Shown here piece by piece: positions 40,845-50,188 of a stretch of DNA of 64,000 nt. This stretch comes from JAOADN01 sp049323795 (GTDB taxonomy: Bacteria > Pseudomonadota > Alphaproteobacteria > Rhodobacterales > Rhodobacteraceae). A model generated the notes under the pieces. It was not told the DNA's origin. It searched no databases and saw only the letters and a list, made by a program, of their open reading frames with translations. Position 1 is the first letter of the stretch. Each line of letters opens with the position of its first letter. The position numbers and the translations under genes are program-made. The DNA lies in assembly GCA_049323795.1 (NCBI GenBank), contig JBMOOH010000001.1, positions 1 through 64,000 of the forward strand, read 5' to 3'.

Positions 40845-42166
40845 CTAAGCCGCCGGAGAAATCGAAACCCGTCCGCAAGCTGCGCTGCGCGGTCTACACC
40901 CGGAAATCTTCCGAGGAAGGGCTGGAACAGGAGTTCAACAGCCTCCATGCCCAGCGTGAGGCCTGCGAATCCTATATCGCCAGCCAGCGCTCCGAGGGCT
41001 GGGTGCTGGTCCGTGACCAGTATGATGACGGCGGCATCTCCGGCGGCACGCTGGAGCGCCCCGGCCTGAAGCGGCTGCTGGAGGACATCGAGGACGGGCT
41101 GGTCGATGTCGTGGTGGTCTACAAGATCGACCGTCTCAGCCGCTCGCTGGCGGATTTCGCCAAACTGGTCGATGTGTTCGACCGCAACGGCGTGACCTTC
41201 GTCTCGGTCACGCAGTCCTTCAACACCACCACGTCCATGGGGCGGCTGACGCTGAACATCCTGCTCAGCTTCGCCCAGTTCGAGCGCGAGGTGACCGCCG
41301 AACGCATCCGCGACAAGGTCGCCGCCAGCCGCAGGAAGGGCATGTGGATGGGCGGGGTGCCGCCCTATGGCTACCGGGTCGAGAACCGGAAGCTGCTGGT
41401 CGACGAGGAATGCGCCGCGCATGTGCGCTGGATCTTCGCCCGCTTCCTCGAGATCGGCTCCTGCACGGAACTCGCGCGCGAGGTCGGCAAGCGCGGCATC
41501 CTTACCTCGCGCGGCAACCGGATCGACAAGAAATATCTCTATCGGATGCTGAGCAACCGCGCCTATATCGGCGAGGCCGTGCACAAGGGCGACAGCTATC
41601 CCGGCGAGCACGCCGCCATCATCGCCCGCGAGACGTGGGACCGGGTCCACGCAATCCTGACGGAAAGCCCCCGCAAGCGCGCCGCGCGGACCCGCGCCGA
41701 CACGCCCGCGCTGCTGAAGGGGCTGCTCTACGGCCCCGACGGCGCGGCCTTCTCGCCCACGCATACTCGGAAGGGGGATCGTCTCTACCGCTACTATGTC
41801 AGTCAGACCGTGCTGAAGCATGGTGCTGGTTCGTGTCCGGTCGGCCGCGTGCCTGCGGGCGAGATCGAGGGCGCCGTCATAGACCAGCTCCGCGCCGTGT
41901 TCCGCCAGCCGGAGATTGTTGCGGGGACCTGGAAGGCGGCGCGTGCCTACGCCGAAGACATCTCCGAGGCCGACGCACGCGCGGCCTTGCAGCAGCTCGA
42001 TCCGCTGTGGGACGAACTCTTCCCCGCCGAGCAGGCGCGCATTGTCACGCTGCTGGTTGAGCGCGTCGATATCGGCACGAACGGGCTCAACTTCCGGCTC
42101 CGGATGGACGGCCTCGGAGGGCTCGCGCGCGAGATGCTGTCTGGCAGCATCGGAGCAGCGGCATGA
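40841..42166 (+). CDS. Large serine recombinase
   Basis: The 441-residue protein has a resolvase catalytic domain: CAVYTRKSSEEG with S23 as nucleophile, YKIDRLSRS with the catalytic arginines and FAQFEREVTAERIRDK at the end of the domain. The recombinase domain follows (GGVPPYGYRVENRKL, RGILTSRGNRIDKKYLYRML) and then a zinc-ribbon/coiled region. It is short for a phage integrase but normal for this alphaproteobacterial group. It may be the prophage integrase or belong to an independent island. Confidence 0.88.
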   Translation: MTKPPEKSKPVRKLRCAVYTRKSSEEGLEQEFNSLHAQREACESYIASQRSEGWVLVRDQYDDGGISGGTLERPGLKRLLEDIEDGLVDVVVVYKIDRLSRSLADFAKLVDVFDRNGVTFVSVTQSFNTTTSMGRLTLNILLSFAQFEREVTAERIRDKVAASRRKGMWMGGVPPYGYRVENRKLLVDEECAAHVRWIFARFLEIGSCTELAREVGKRGILTSRGNRIDKKYLYRMLSNRAYIGEAVHKGDSYPGEHAAIIARETWDRVHAILTESPRKRAARTRADTPALLKGLLYGPDGAAFSPTHTRKGDRLYRYYVSQTVLKHGAGSCPVGRVPAGEIEGAVIDQLRAVFRQPEIVAGTWKAARAYAEDISEADARAALQQLDPLWDELFPAEQARIVTLLVERVDIGTNGLNFRLRMDGLGGLAREMLSGSIGAAA

Positions 42167-42558
42167 CCCGCGCGATGGCGGTCCCCGAGACGGTCACAAT
42201 CCACGTGCCATTCCGCATCGTGAAGCGCGGCGGGCGGAAAGAGATGCAGCGGCCATCAGGCACCCAAGCGCGCGGGAGGCCGGACGATACGCTCATCAAG
42301 GCGCTTGCGCGCGCGTTCCGCTGGAAGAGGATGCTCGACAACGGTGACTTTGCCACGGTAGCCGACCTCGCCGCACAGGAAGGCATCGCTGTCTCCTACC
42401 TCACGCGTGTGCTTCGGCTGACGCAGCTTGCGCCCGATCTCGTCGAGGCGATACTCGACGCACGGCATCCCCCGGGCCTGACGCTTCAGTCGCTGCGAGT
42501 GCAGATCCCCGATGAATGGTCGAGGCAGCGCGAGTCCTTGCTGCGAGGGACGGAATAA
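42163..42558 (+). CDS. HTH-like accessory protein of the recombinase cassette
   Basis: The 131-residue basic protein has a helix-turn-helix-like stretch (FATVADLAAQEGIAVSYLTRV, then LRLTQLAPDLVEAILDARHP). Its ATG overlaps the recombinase stop codon as ATGA. Proteins of this type regularly follow such recombinases in alphaproteobacteria and are candidates for a recombination directionality factor or regulator. The function is inferred from position. Confidence 0.7.
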   Translation: MTRAMAVPETVTIHVPFRIVKRGGRKEMQRPSGTQARGRPDDTLIKALARAFRWKRMLDNGDFATVADLAAQEGIAVSYLTRVLRLTQLAPDLVEAILDARHPPGLTLQSLRVQIPDEWSRQRESLLRGTE

Positions 42559-42715
42559 GGCTTGCGGCATCAGTCGGCCACGCTGTAGCTTCTCCGAGCC
42601 GTTGTCAGGCGAAAGAGCTGCCAAACCAAAGAATTGCGCGTTGATCTGAGCCGAGTTCTTTGACAAGCCGTTTGCTGCGCGATGGCATGTCGAAACCGGG
42701 CGAAGTAGATTGCGC

Positions 42716-45094
42716 ATGAACGAAGCCGATACCTGCAGGAAGTTCGTCGTCCCGAAGCTGCAGGAAGCAGGCTGGGATGATCGCCCGCACGCGATAAACG
42801 AGCAGAGAACTTTTACTGACGGCCGAGTTGTATTTGTCGGCGGCAAAGCTCGACGTGGCAAGCAGAAGCGCTCAGACTATCTTCTCCGATATAATCCGGA
42901 TTTCCCGATCGCCGTCGTTGAGGCCAAATCCCGCTACCGGCACGCCGCGGAGGGCCTCCAACAAGCCAAGGAATATGCAGAAATCCTTGGACTTCGGTTC
43001 GCGTATTCGACCAATGGGATCGAGATTGTCGAGTTCGACTACACGACCGGCATCGAGCGAACGATTTCGGATTTCCCGGCGCCTGGTGACCTTTGGGCTC
43101 GGCTCCGCCGCGCCGAGGGCATTGTCGACGACCAAGTGGCCGAACGGCTGCTGACGCCCACCTTTCCAGACCAAGCCAAACCCCTTCGCTACTATCAGGA
43201 AATCGCGGTGAACCGCGCGGTCCAAGCCGCCCTTCAGGGCAGGAAGCGGGCCCTGCTCACACTGTGCACCGGAGCGGGCAAGACTGCCGTCGCCTTCCAG
43301 ATCTGCTGGAAGCTCTGGTCGGCACGCTGGAATTCCAAAGGGGTCAACCGGAACCCGAAGATCCTGTTTCTCGCTGATCGCAACGTCTTGGTCGACGATC
43401 CGATGGCAAAAGACTTCAGCCCATTTGGCGACGCCCGTCACAAGATCGCCGGCGGTTTGGCGGTCAAGAGCCGCGACATGTATTTCGCCATCTACCAGTC
43501 CATCGCGCGTGACGAGAACCGTCCCGGCCTTTATCGCGAGTATGCGCGCGATTTCTTTGATCTCATCATCATTGACGAATGTCATCGCGGCAGTGCTCGC
43601 GACGACAGCAACTGGCGGGAAATCCTCGAATGGTTCGAGCCCGCAACCCAAATTGGGATGACAGCGACGCCACGTCGAGAGGACAATGTCGATACCTACA
43701 ACTATTTCGGTGATCCGCTTTACGAGTACAGCCTCGCGCAGGGCATCGCTGACGGCTTCCTGGCCCCGTATCGGGTCCATCGCGTCATATCGGACTACGA
43801 TGCTGCCGGCTGGCGACCAACGCGGGGTGAACTTGATCGCTATGGACGCGAGATCCCCGACGCCGAATACTCCACGCGGGACTTCGAGCGGGTCGTGGCG
43901 CTGCGGGCGCGAACGCAGGCCATTGCGAGACATCTCGCGGGCTTCATGGCCGAGACCGACCGCTTCGCAAAGACCATCGTCTTCTGCGTCGACCAGGAAC
44001 ACGCGCTAGAAATGCGGCAGGCGCTCGCCGCCCTGAACACCGATCTCGTGAAGGACCATCCCGACTACGTTTGCCGTGTGACGTCCGACGAAGGCGATGT
44101 GGGAAGCGCGCACAGGGCGAAGTTTCAGGATGTCGAGACCCAGACGCCGGTCATCCTCACCACGTCGCAGCTTCTCACGACCGGCGTGGACGCCCCGACC
44201 TGCAAGAACGTGGTGCTCGCGCGGGTCGTCGGCTCTATGCCGGAGTTCAAGCAGATTATCGGACGGGGCACCCGTCTCCGGCCCGACTACGGCAAGCTCG
44301 CCTTCAACATCATCGACTACACCGGAACCGCGACGCGCATGTTCGCCGATCCCGCCTTTGACGGCGATCCCGTCCGCGAGGACGAAGCGGTGATCAATGC
44401 GGACGGCGACATCGTGGAAGAGCGCGAGATCGAAGAAGTGGCGCCGGATCCGGACGATTTTCCTGAAGGGCCCGATATCCCGGATGGACCGGTTGAGCTG
44501 GGGGACGAGGGCGAGAACGGGCCCCGCAAGTTCTATGTCGACGGCGGTGAGGTCGCGATCGTCCGGCACCTCGTGTACGAACTCGATTCTGACGGCCGGC
44601 AACTCGCCTGCCGCCAGCTCACCGATTACACTGGCGACAAGGTCCGCACACTCTACCCCAATGCGTCGGAACTGCGCACGGACTGGCTCGATCCCGAACG
44701 CCGGGCGGAAATCGTCGAGCGGCTCGAGGAAAAGGGCATCGACCTCGATTCCCTCGCTGATGCAGTCGGAAAGCCGGAGGCCGACCCGTTCGATCTCCTT
44801 TGCCATCTCGCCTATAACGCGCCGCTGCGCACCCGGCGCGAGCGCGCTGACCGTCTGGTGAGGGAGCAGGACGAGTTTCTGGACCGCTTCGGGCCGGATG
44901 CCCGCGAAGTTCTGGATGCCGTGCTTGAAAAGTATGCCGAACATGGCAGTGCCCAGTTCAAGCTGCCCGACATCCTGGAAGTGCCCCCGTTCAACGAGTG
45001 GGGCAACGTCATAGAAATCGCCGCCCGCTTCGGCGGGGGCAAGGAGCTGCGCAGCGCCGTCACCGAGCTGCAGCGTCTGCTCTACACCGCTTGA
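42716..45094 (+). CDS. hsdR: Type I restriction enzyme, R subunit
   Basis: The 792-residue protein has an N-terminal nuclease domain with D54 and VVEAKSR (E69, K71), a helicase core with GAGKT at 186-190, DECHRG at 287-292, MTATPRRED, and GRGTRLRPDYGK, and a C-terminal EcoEI-type domain. It cuts DNA after ATP-driven translocation when the partner methyltransferase finds an unmodified site. The ATG at 42716 is preferred over a TTG two codons upstream. The methyltransferase gene follows after 17 bases. Confidence 0.92.
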   Translation: MNEADTCRKFVVPKLQEAGWDDRPHAINEQRTFTDGRVVFVGGKARRGKQKRSDYLLRYNPDFPIAVVEAKSRYRHAAEGLQQAKEYAEILGLRFAYSTNGIEIVEFDYTTGIERTISDFPAPGDLWARLRRAEGIVDDQVAERLLTPTFPDQAKPLRYYQEIAVNRAVQAALQGRKRALLTLCTGAGKTAVAFQICWKLWSARWNSKGVNRNPKILFLADRNVLVDDPMAKDFSPFGDARHKIAGGLAVKSRDMYFAIYQSIARDENRPGLYREYARDFFDLIIIDECHRGSARDDSNWREILEWFEPATQIGMTATPRREDNVDTYNYFGDPLYEYSLAQGIADGFLAPYRVHRVISDYDAAGWRPTRGELDRYGREIPDAEYSTRDFERVVALRARTQAIARHLAGFMAETDRFAKTIVFCVDQEHALEMRQALAALNTDLVKDHPDYVCRVTSDEGDVGSAHRAKFQDVETQTPVILTTSQLLTTGVDAPTCKNVVLARVVGSMPEFKQIIGRGTRLRPDYGKLAFNIIDYTGTATRMFADPAFDGDPVREDEAVINADGDIVEEREIEEVAPDPDDFPEGPDIPDGPVELGDEGENGPRKFYVDGGEVAIVRHLVYELDSDGRQLACRQLTDYTGDKVRTLYPNASELRTDWLDPERRAEIVERLEEKGIDLDSLADAVGKPEADPFDLLCHLAYNAPLRTRRERADRLVREQDEFLDRFGPDAREVLDAVLEKYAEHGSAQFKLPDILEVPPFNEWGNVIEIAARFGGGKELRSAVTELQRLLYTA

Positions 45095-45111
45095 ATTGAA
45101 GGAGCTCTATC

Positions 45112-47259
45112 TTGGCTACAACCGCCCGAAAGAAGGCTGCGCCGAAGCAACTGACCACTGCCCAGCGTCTCGACAGCATCATCAAGTCTGCCCGCAAGAT
45201 CATGCGGAAGGACAAGGGGCTGAACGGCGACCTTGATCGGTTGCCGATGCTGACCTGGATAATGTTCCTGAAGTTCCTCGACGACATGGAGCGGATCGAG
45301 GAGGGACGCGCAGAACTTGCGGGCAAGGATTATCGCTCGATCATCGAGGCCCCTTATCGCTGGCGCGATTGGGCGGCGGATGCCGATGGCATCACCGGTC
45401 CCGACCTCCTGTCGTTCCTCGTTTCCGAAATGACCGAGCGCCCGGACGGCACACGCGGCCCGGGACTCTTCGCCTATCTTCGGGGCTTGCGCGGCGACAA
45501 CGGGCGGCGCGAGCGGCGCGACGTGATCGCGACCGTCTTCCAGGGCTTCGCCAACCGGATGGAGAGCGGCTACCTGCTGCGCGACGTGGTCAACCTGATC
45601 GACGGCATCCATTTCGATTCATCGGAAGAAGTTCACACCCTCGGCCGCCTGTACGAAACGCTGCTGCGCGAGATGCGCGACGCGGCTGGGGACTCGGGCG
45701 AGTTCTACACGCCCCGGCCGGTCGTGCGGTTCATGGTCGAAGTGTCCGACCCCAAGCTGGGCGAAACCATCCTCGACCCGGCATGCGGCACCGGGGGATT
45801 CCTGACTGAGGCGTTCCTCCATCTTGAGCGCGAGGCCGATACAGTCGAGAAGCGGCGCATCCTCCAGGAAGACAGCTTCTTCGGCGGCGAGGCCAAGTCG
45901 CTGCCGTTCCTGCTGTCCCAGCTCAACCTCCTGCTGCACGGCCTGCATGCCCCGCGCATCGACCCTGGCAATGCCCTTCGCTTCCGCCTAGCCGAGATCG
46001 GCGAGGATCAGCGGGTCAATGTCATCCTGACCAATCCGCCATTCGGCGGCGAGGAGGAGGCAGGCATCCTCAACAATTTCCCCGAGGACCGGCGCACGGC
46101 CGAAACGGCACTGCTATTCCTGCAACTGATCATGCGGCGGCTGAAGAGCGCCGGGCGCGGGCGGGCCGCGGTCGTCGTTCCGCACGGCACGCTGTTCGGC
46201 GATGGTATCTCGGCGCGGATCAAGGCGGACCTGCTCGAGAAGTTCAACCTGCATACCATTGTGCGGTTACGAGAAGGCGTTTTCGAGCCGTATACCGACA
46301 TTGCCACAAACCTTCTGTTCTTCGATACTTCGGGCCCTTCTAGAGATGTATGGTTCTATGAGCAGCCTGAACCAGAGGGAAGAAAGAAGTATTCAAAGAC
46401 TGCACCAATGGCATTTGAAGAGTTTGAGGCGTGCTTAAATTGGTGGAATGATCGGAGTGAAAATGAACGTGCTTGGAAGGTATCCGTAAAAGACCTGATC
46501 GAGAGGGATGAGAAAGGCAATGTTATCAAGTGCAACCTTGATATCAAAAACCCTCACAAGCGCGGCTTTGAAGATGAAAGGCTCCCGAGAGAGATCATTG
46601 GATCTCTTCTGGACCGGCAGAGACTTGTCCTTGACCGCCTGCTCGAGCTGAACGGTTACTTTGAGAATCAGAAGAATATGGAGCTTAGCCGAGTCGAACT
46701 TGGTCGGTTCTTGGTGAAACACACAGAGAAGATCAGTCTAGAGCCTTCTTCAGAGTACAAGCAAATTACGGTTCGCCTTTGGGGCAAAGGTCTTGCGCTT
46801 CGCGGTGTAAAGCGGGGATCTGAGATTGCGGCGGAGAAGCAGGTTCGCGTTTCTGCGGGGCAATTTCTCATGTCAAGAATTGATGCAAGGCACGGTGCTT
46901 TCGGAATTGTCCCAGGTGATTTGGACGGTGCCCTAGTGAGTGGCGACTTTCCAGCTTTTGATATAGATTCAAAGATTGTTTTGCCGCACTTTTTTGAATG
47001 GATCACAAGAACAGAAGCGTTTGTGGACCTTTGTCGTCGGGCTAGTGAAGGTTCTACAAATCGAGTGCGCCTAAAAGAAGATAAATTTCTTCAAATGGCA
47101 ATTCCTCTTCCTACCTTGCAAACACAGAAGGACTTTTTGGAGCGGCTAGATGTCTTGGCTGACCTGCAGGTAGAAGGAGGCGCCTCACAGGCGGATTTGT
47201 CCGCATTGATCCAGTCGATCCTTCATTCAGTCTTCAATGGGAAAGCGACAGCTGCATGA
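45112..47259 (+). CDS. hsdM: Type I N6-adenine methyltransferase fused to a half specificity subunit
   Basis: The 715-residue protein starts at a TTG with AAGGAG 8 bases upstream. Residues 1-480 are HsdM: HsdM N-terminal domain, DPACGTGGF (222-230) and NPPF (308-311). From about residue 520 it has one target-recognition domain and conserved helix as in HsdS (ENQKNMELSRVELGRFL, QMAIPLPTLQTQKDFLERLD). One TRD instead of two predicts a dimer with a palindromic or symmetric target. GC content falls sharply after about codon 385, suggesting that the C-terminal part was exchanged. Confidence 0.88.
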   Translation: MATTARKKAAPKQLTTAQRLDSIIKSARKIMRKDKGLNGDLDRLPMLTWIMFLKFLDDMERIEEGRAELAGKDYRSIIEAPYRWRDWAADADGITGPDLLSFLVSEMTERPDGTRGPGLFAYLRGLRGDNGRRERRDVIATVFQGFANRMESGYLLRDVVNLIDGIHFDSSEEVHTLGRLYETLLREMRDAAGDSGEFYTPRPVVRFMVEVSDPKLGETILDPACGTGGFLTEAFLHLEREADTVEKRRILQEDSFFGGEAKSLPFLLSQLNLLLHGLHAPRIDPGNALRFRLAEIGEDQRVNVILTNPPFGGEEEAGILNNFPEDRRTAETALLFLQLIMRRLKSAGRGRAAVVVPHGTLFGDGISARIKADLLEKFNLHTIVRLREGVFEPYTDIATNLLFFDTSGPSRDVWFYEQPEPEGRKKYSKTAPMAFEEFEACLNWWNDRSENERAWKVSVKDLIERDEKGNVIKCNLDIKNPHKRGFEDERLPREIIGSLLDRQRLVLDRLLELNGYFENQKNMELSRVELGRFLVKHTEKISLEPSSEYKQITVRLWGKGLALRGVKRGSEIAAEKQVRVSAGQFLMSRIDARHGAFGIVPGDLDGALVSGDFPAFDIDSKIVLPHFFEWITRTEAFVDLCRRASEGSTNRVRLKEDKFLQMAIPLPTLQTQKDFLERLDVLADLQVEGGASQADLSALIQSILHSVFNGKATAA

Positions 47260-48044
47260 TACCTCGCGCCGTCCTTACCCGGATCGACCGGGCAGCGGTA
47301 CAGGGACGAACGGGTCCTGTCCTGTCGGCCTGCGAAGCGGATGGCGAGGAAGAGGTCGAAGTTTTCGTCAAGCTTTCGGCAGGTTGTGACCAGGCGGTTG
47401 TGAACCTGGCGAGAGAGGCCATTGCCGCATGTCTTGCGGCCGATCTGGGGCTTCCGGTGCCAAGGCCCTGGCTCGTCGAGATCCCGCCGGAGATTTTTCC
47501 GGTGGTGAGTGACCCCCAGATCGCTGACAAGCTGCGCCGTAGTTGTCCCGTGGCGTTTGGCTCTACGCGCAGCACGGGTTTCTCCGCATGGAGCAGCGGT
47601 CAGCGCCTCTCTGACGCGATGAGGCCAGTCGCCGCCGGCATCCTGCTGTTCGACGCGATCATCCAGAACCCTGATCGGCGGGCGGAGAACCCGAACTGCC
47701 TTGTCAGGGGCAACGAGCTGCGGATCATCGACCACGAGCTTGCCTTTGCCCACCGACTGATCCTGTTGTGGCGCGCGCCGTGGGCACTTGGCGGCATGAG
47801 GGACTTCGAAACCCCTGGCAGGCATATTTTCGTGCATGAGCTGAAAGGCGCACCGTTCGACTTCAGCGAGATCAAATCTCGCTGGAGCGCCTTGTCGGAT
47901 GGGCGGCTGCAGGAGTATGAAGGAGCAATCCCCCCGGAGTGGGCAGCAGCCCGCGCCGACATAGATGTTGCGCTGAAGTTGATCGCCGAGGCTCGGGACA
48001 ACATCGATGCATGCATCGGGGAACTTGGGAGGATACTGGCATGA
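47256..48044 (+). CDS. HipA-like kinase (HipA_2 type)
   Basis: The 262-residue protein has a kinase-like core of the HipA_2 family: VEVFVKLS with the ATP-binding Lys (K39), REAIAACLAADLGLPVP, a catalytic loop FDAIIQNPDRRAENPN (D140 and N145 region), and RIIDHELAF (D159) as the metal-binding site. It is much shorter than HipA toxins and has no HipB partner next to it. The start overlaps the hsdM stop codon (ATGA). Probably a protein kinase; substrate unknown. Confidence 0.75.
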   Translation: MIPRAVLTRIDRAAVQGRTGPVLSACEADGEEEVEVFVKLSAGCDQAVVNLAREAIAACLAADLGLPVPRPWLVEIPPEIFPVVSDPQIADKLRRSCPVAFGSTRSTGFSAWSSGQRLSDAMRPVAAGILLFDAIIQNPDRRAENPNCLVRGNELRIIDHELAFAHRLILLWRAPWALGGMRDFETPGRHIFVHELKGAPFDFSEIKSRWSALSDGRLQEYEGAIPPEWAAARADIDVALKLIAEARDNIDACIGELGRILA

Positions 48045-48898
48045 CCGCGAAGGAGCCGTATAGCTACGTCGTTCTGCGCTACATTCACGATGTCCTGACG
48101 GGCGAGTTCGTGAATGTCGGCTTGGTCATGGTCGTCCCCGGCCGTCCACTTATCCTGACGAAATCCCGCAAGACATTCGGCCGTATAAAGAATGTTTTCC
48201 CGGATCTGGACAGTGAGTCCTACAAGCGCGCGATCGAGGCCATCGATCGCGGGATGAAGAGCGTTCAGCGTAGTCTGAAAAGTGAGGGCCTTTTCAAAGG
48301 CGACAGGACAGCTGGTGACTATGCGCGGGTCGCGCTACCGCTCGACGACAGCTCGTTGCAGTGGTCTCCAGTGGGCGCCGGCCTGACTGCGGACCCTCAG
48401 AAAACCTTCGATCAGCTCTATCTGCGCTTTGTCTCGAGGTATGACCGACCGTCTGAGCGCCGACGGAGTGATGACGACGTATGGCGTCCCGTCGAAGCGA
48501 AGCTCAAGGAGCATGGCGTAAACGTTGAGCTGGAGCCCAAGCGAATCCAAGGGAATACAGACGCTGTCGAGTTTCGTCATGCTTGGAAAAACGGGCGCTG
48601 GCACGTCTACGAGCCACTTTCATTCGACCTGTCTGACGCGGACAATATCAAGGATAAGGCACGCCGCTGGCTGGGGCACCTTTCAGCCGTAAAGATTGGC
48701 ACAACCGAGGATGTTCAGGTTCATTTCATAGTGGGGCGTCCTCAGAACACCTCATTGGTGCCAGCGTACCGGAATGCCGTCGAGATTCTTCGTCAGGTGC
48801 CGTTCGACAACAAGGTGTTTGACGAGGACCAGATCGAAGACTTCGTGAATCAGATTGAGGACGAGGTGCGGCATCACGAAGGGCGCACGCTGCAGTAG
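48041..48898 (+). CDS. DUF3037 protein, partner of the HipA-like kinase
   Basis: The 285-residue protein starts KEPYSYVVLRYIHDVLTGEF and contains NVGLVMVVPGRPL, the DUF3037 signature, followed by helical and beta segments up to DFVNQIEDEVRHHEGRTL. The ATG at 48041 overlaps the kinase stop. DUF3037 genes are typically found next to HipA_2-type genes, so the two are likely to work together. No biochemical function is known. Confidence 0.8.
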   Translation: MTAKEPYSYVVLRYIHDVLTGEFVNVGLVMVVPGRPLILTKSRKTFGRIKNVFPDLDSESYKRAIEAIDRGMKSVQRSLKSEGLFKGDRTAGDYARVALPLDDSSLQWSPVGAGLTADPQKTFDQLYLRFVSRYDRPSERRRSDDDVWRPVEAKLKEHGVNVELEPKRIQGNTDAVEFRHAWKNGRWHVYEPLSFDLSDADNIKDKARRWLGHLSAVKIGTTEDVQVHFIVGRPQNTSLVPAYRNAVEILRQVPFDNKVFDEDQIEDFVNQIEDEVRHHEGRTLQ

Positions 48899-49204
48899 GG
48901 CGCGCCCGTCGCGCGTGCTCAGTTCGAGGACAGTGGCGTCCTCATGCCAAACGCCAATTCGAACAGCGATCATCGCTCGCAGCAGATCATTCCTCTGAGA
49001 ATCAATGGCTTGAGAGCTGTTCACCGGAAGCGCAGCGGTTAACAGGTCCGGAGAATATCCGCCTAAAGAGAACGCGTATGCGCCTTCCGGGGTGAGGGCC
49101 GGTTAACAGCCCCTCCCGCATAACCCTCGAAAACAACGGAAAAATCCGGCCGCGGCCGGATCGGGAGAACGCTTTCGCGAAGGCAAGTGGCGGAGGGGAT
49201 GGGT
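48899..49204. other. Gene-free stretch after the defence cassette
   Basis: No reading frame with coding features or ribosome binding site is visible. GC-rich inverted bases follow the DUF3037 stop codon, but no terminator with a T-run could be supported. Confidence 0.4.
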
Positions 49205-49480
49205 CTGACAACCAACCTTCTCTGGCCCGTAATGCATTTCTTCGTTTGCTATTTGGGGAATGGACTGAGGCTCAGACGGTATTTTCGAAGAACCGCGACC
49301 GGCTGCTGACCACGGCGATGTCGCGCAAGTTTCTGGCCGCGATCCTTGCTCACTGCGAGGTGGCGCCGCTGGTGTCGGACGAGCACTTCTCCGCGGACGG
49401 CACGCTCTTGAGTGCCTGGGCGTCCCTGAAGAGCGTCAAGCCGAAAGGTGAGGACACGCTGCCCGGACGATGACGGACCG
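49205..49480 (+). pseudogene. IS5/IS1182-type transposase remnant
   Basis: The frame carries KNRDRLLTTAMSRKFLAAIL, then AHCEVAPLVSDEHFSADGTL and SAWASLKSVKPKGED, blocks of a DDE transposase. It then ends in a stop, while the next family block (DDDGPGDP) follows in another frame near 49470. Both ends are missing. From 49500 to about 49735 I see no further supportable feature. Confidence 0.65.
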
Positions 49481-49736
49481 GGCGATCCGTTGCCACACGC
49501 CTCGATGGCCTCTCCGACCAGCCTCAACCCGAGAGCGCCCGATGCTCCCGCTCCAGCCACATCCAGGCGACTGACGCCATCATCTAGACGCCCCATAAGC
49601 TGCGTAGGCGCGCTTGATAAACGCCGAATCGATCTGGGCCTGGAGACGGAGGATCTGACACTGGCTGCAGCCGTCGAGGCCGGATCGAGCCATCCATGAG
49701 CACCAAACAGGACTTGACTTGATCATTGAAAAGATG

Positions 49737-49950
49737 GAGGTTGGTAAGGTCTGGTTCCTCAGATGGCACTTCGTGCCGAGGATCAAACGGGAACGGGGGA
49801 GGGCCTATCCATCAGGAAGTCCTGTGCCCCGACCGCCCCCGCGACTGTGAGCGGCGAGCGGCCTTTCAAAATTCCACTGGTGCTTTCCGGAGTACTGGGA
49901 AGGGGAAAGGCGTGCTGCGACCCGCGAGTCAGGAGACCGGCCAGGCAAGA
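49737..49950 (+). ncRNA. Cobalamin riboswitch
   Basis: The leader of cbtB contains the conserved parts of an adenosylcobalamin riboswitch in order: GGGAACGGGGG, GCCCCGACCGCCCCCGCGAC with TGTGAGCGGCGAGC, a CCACTGG block, GGGAAGGGG with AAGGCG, and the B12 box GCGAGTCAGGAGACCGGC at 49924-49941. It should repress cbtBA when cobalamin is abundant. No tRNA or other RNA gene was found in the window. Confidence 0.9.
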
Positions 49951-49993
49951 AACCCGGAACCGCCGTCGGGTGTGACGGTGAAAGGAAGCAACT

Positions 49994-50170
49994 ATGATTA
50001 CCGCAACCAAGACTGCCTTCCCTTCCAGCTTGTTGACTGGCGCCTCTTCAGCTGTTGTTGCTCTGCTGCTTGGTCTGTCTCTGCTTTTCGTCAGCGCGTT
50101 TGCCGGAGCGGAACCTCTGCACAATTCGGCGCATGATACGCGCCACTCGACCGGCTTTCCCTGTCACTGA
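49994..50170 (+). CDS. cbtB: Cobalt transporter subunit CbtB
   Basis: Fifty-eight residues: one membrane helix (SAVVALLLGLSLLFVSAFAG) and a C-terminal metal-binding tail HNSAHDTRHSTGFPCH, the hallmark of CbtB. AAGGAAG precedes the ATG. It is directly downstream of the cobalamin riboswitch and 18 bases before cbtA. CbtAB is a predicted cobalt importer controlled by B12. Confidence 0.88.
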   Translation: MITATKTAFPSSLLTGASSAVVALLLGLSLLFVSAFAGAEPLHNSAHDTRHSTGFPCH

Positions 50171-50188
50171 CGGACACCGGACAGACAA

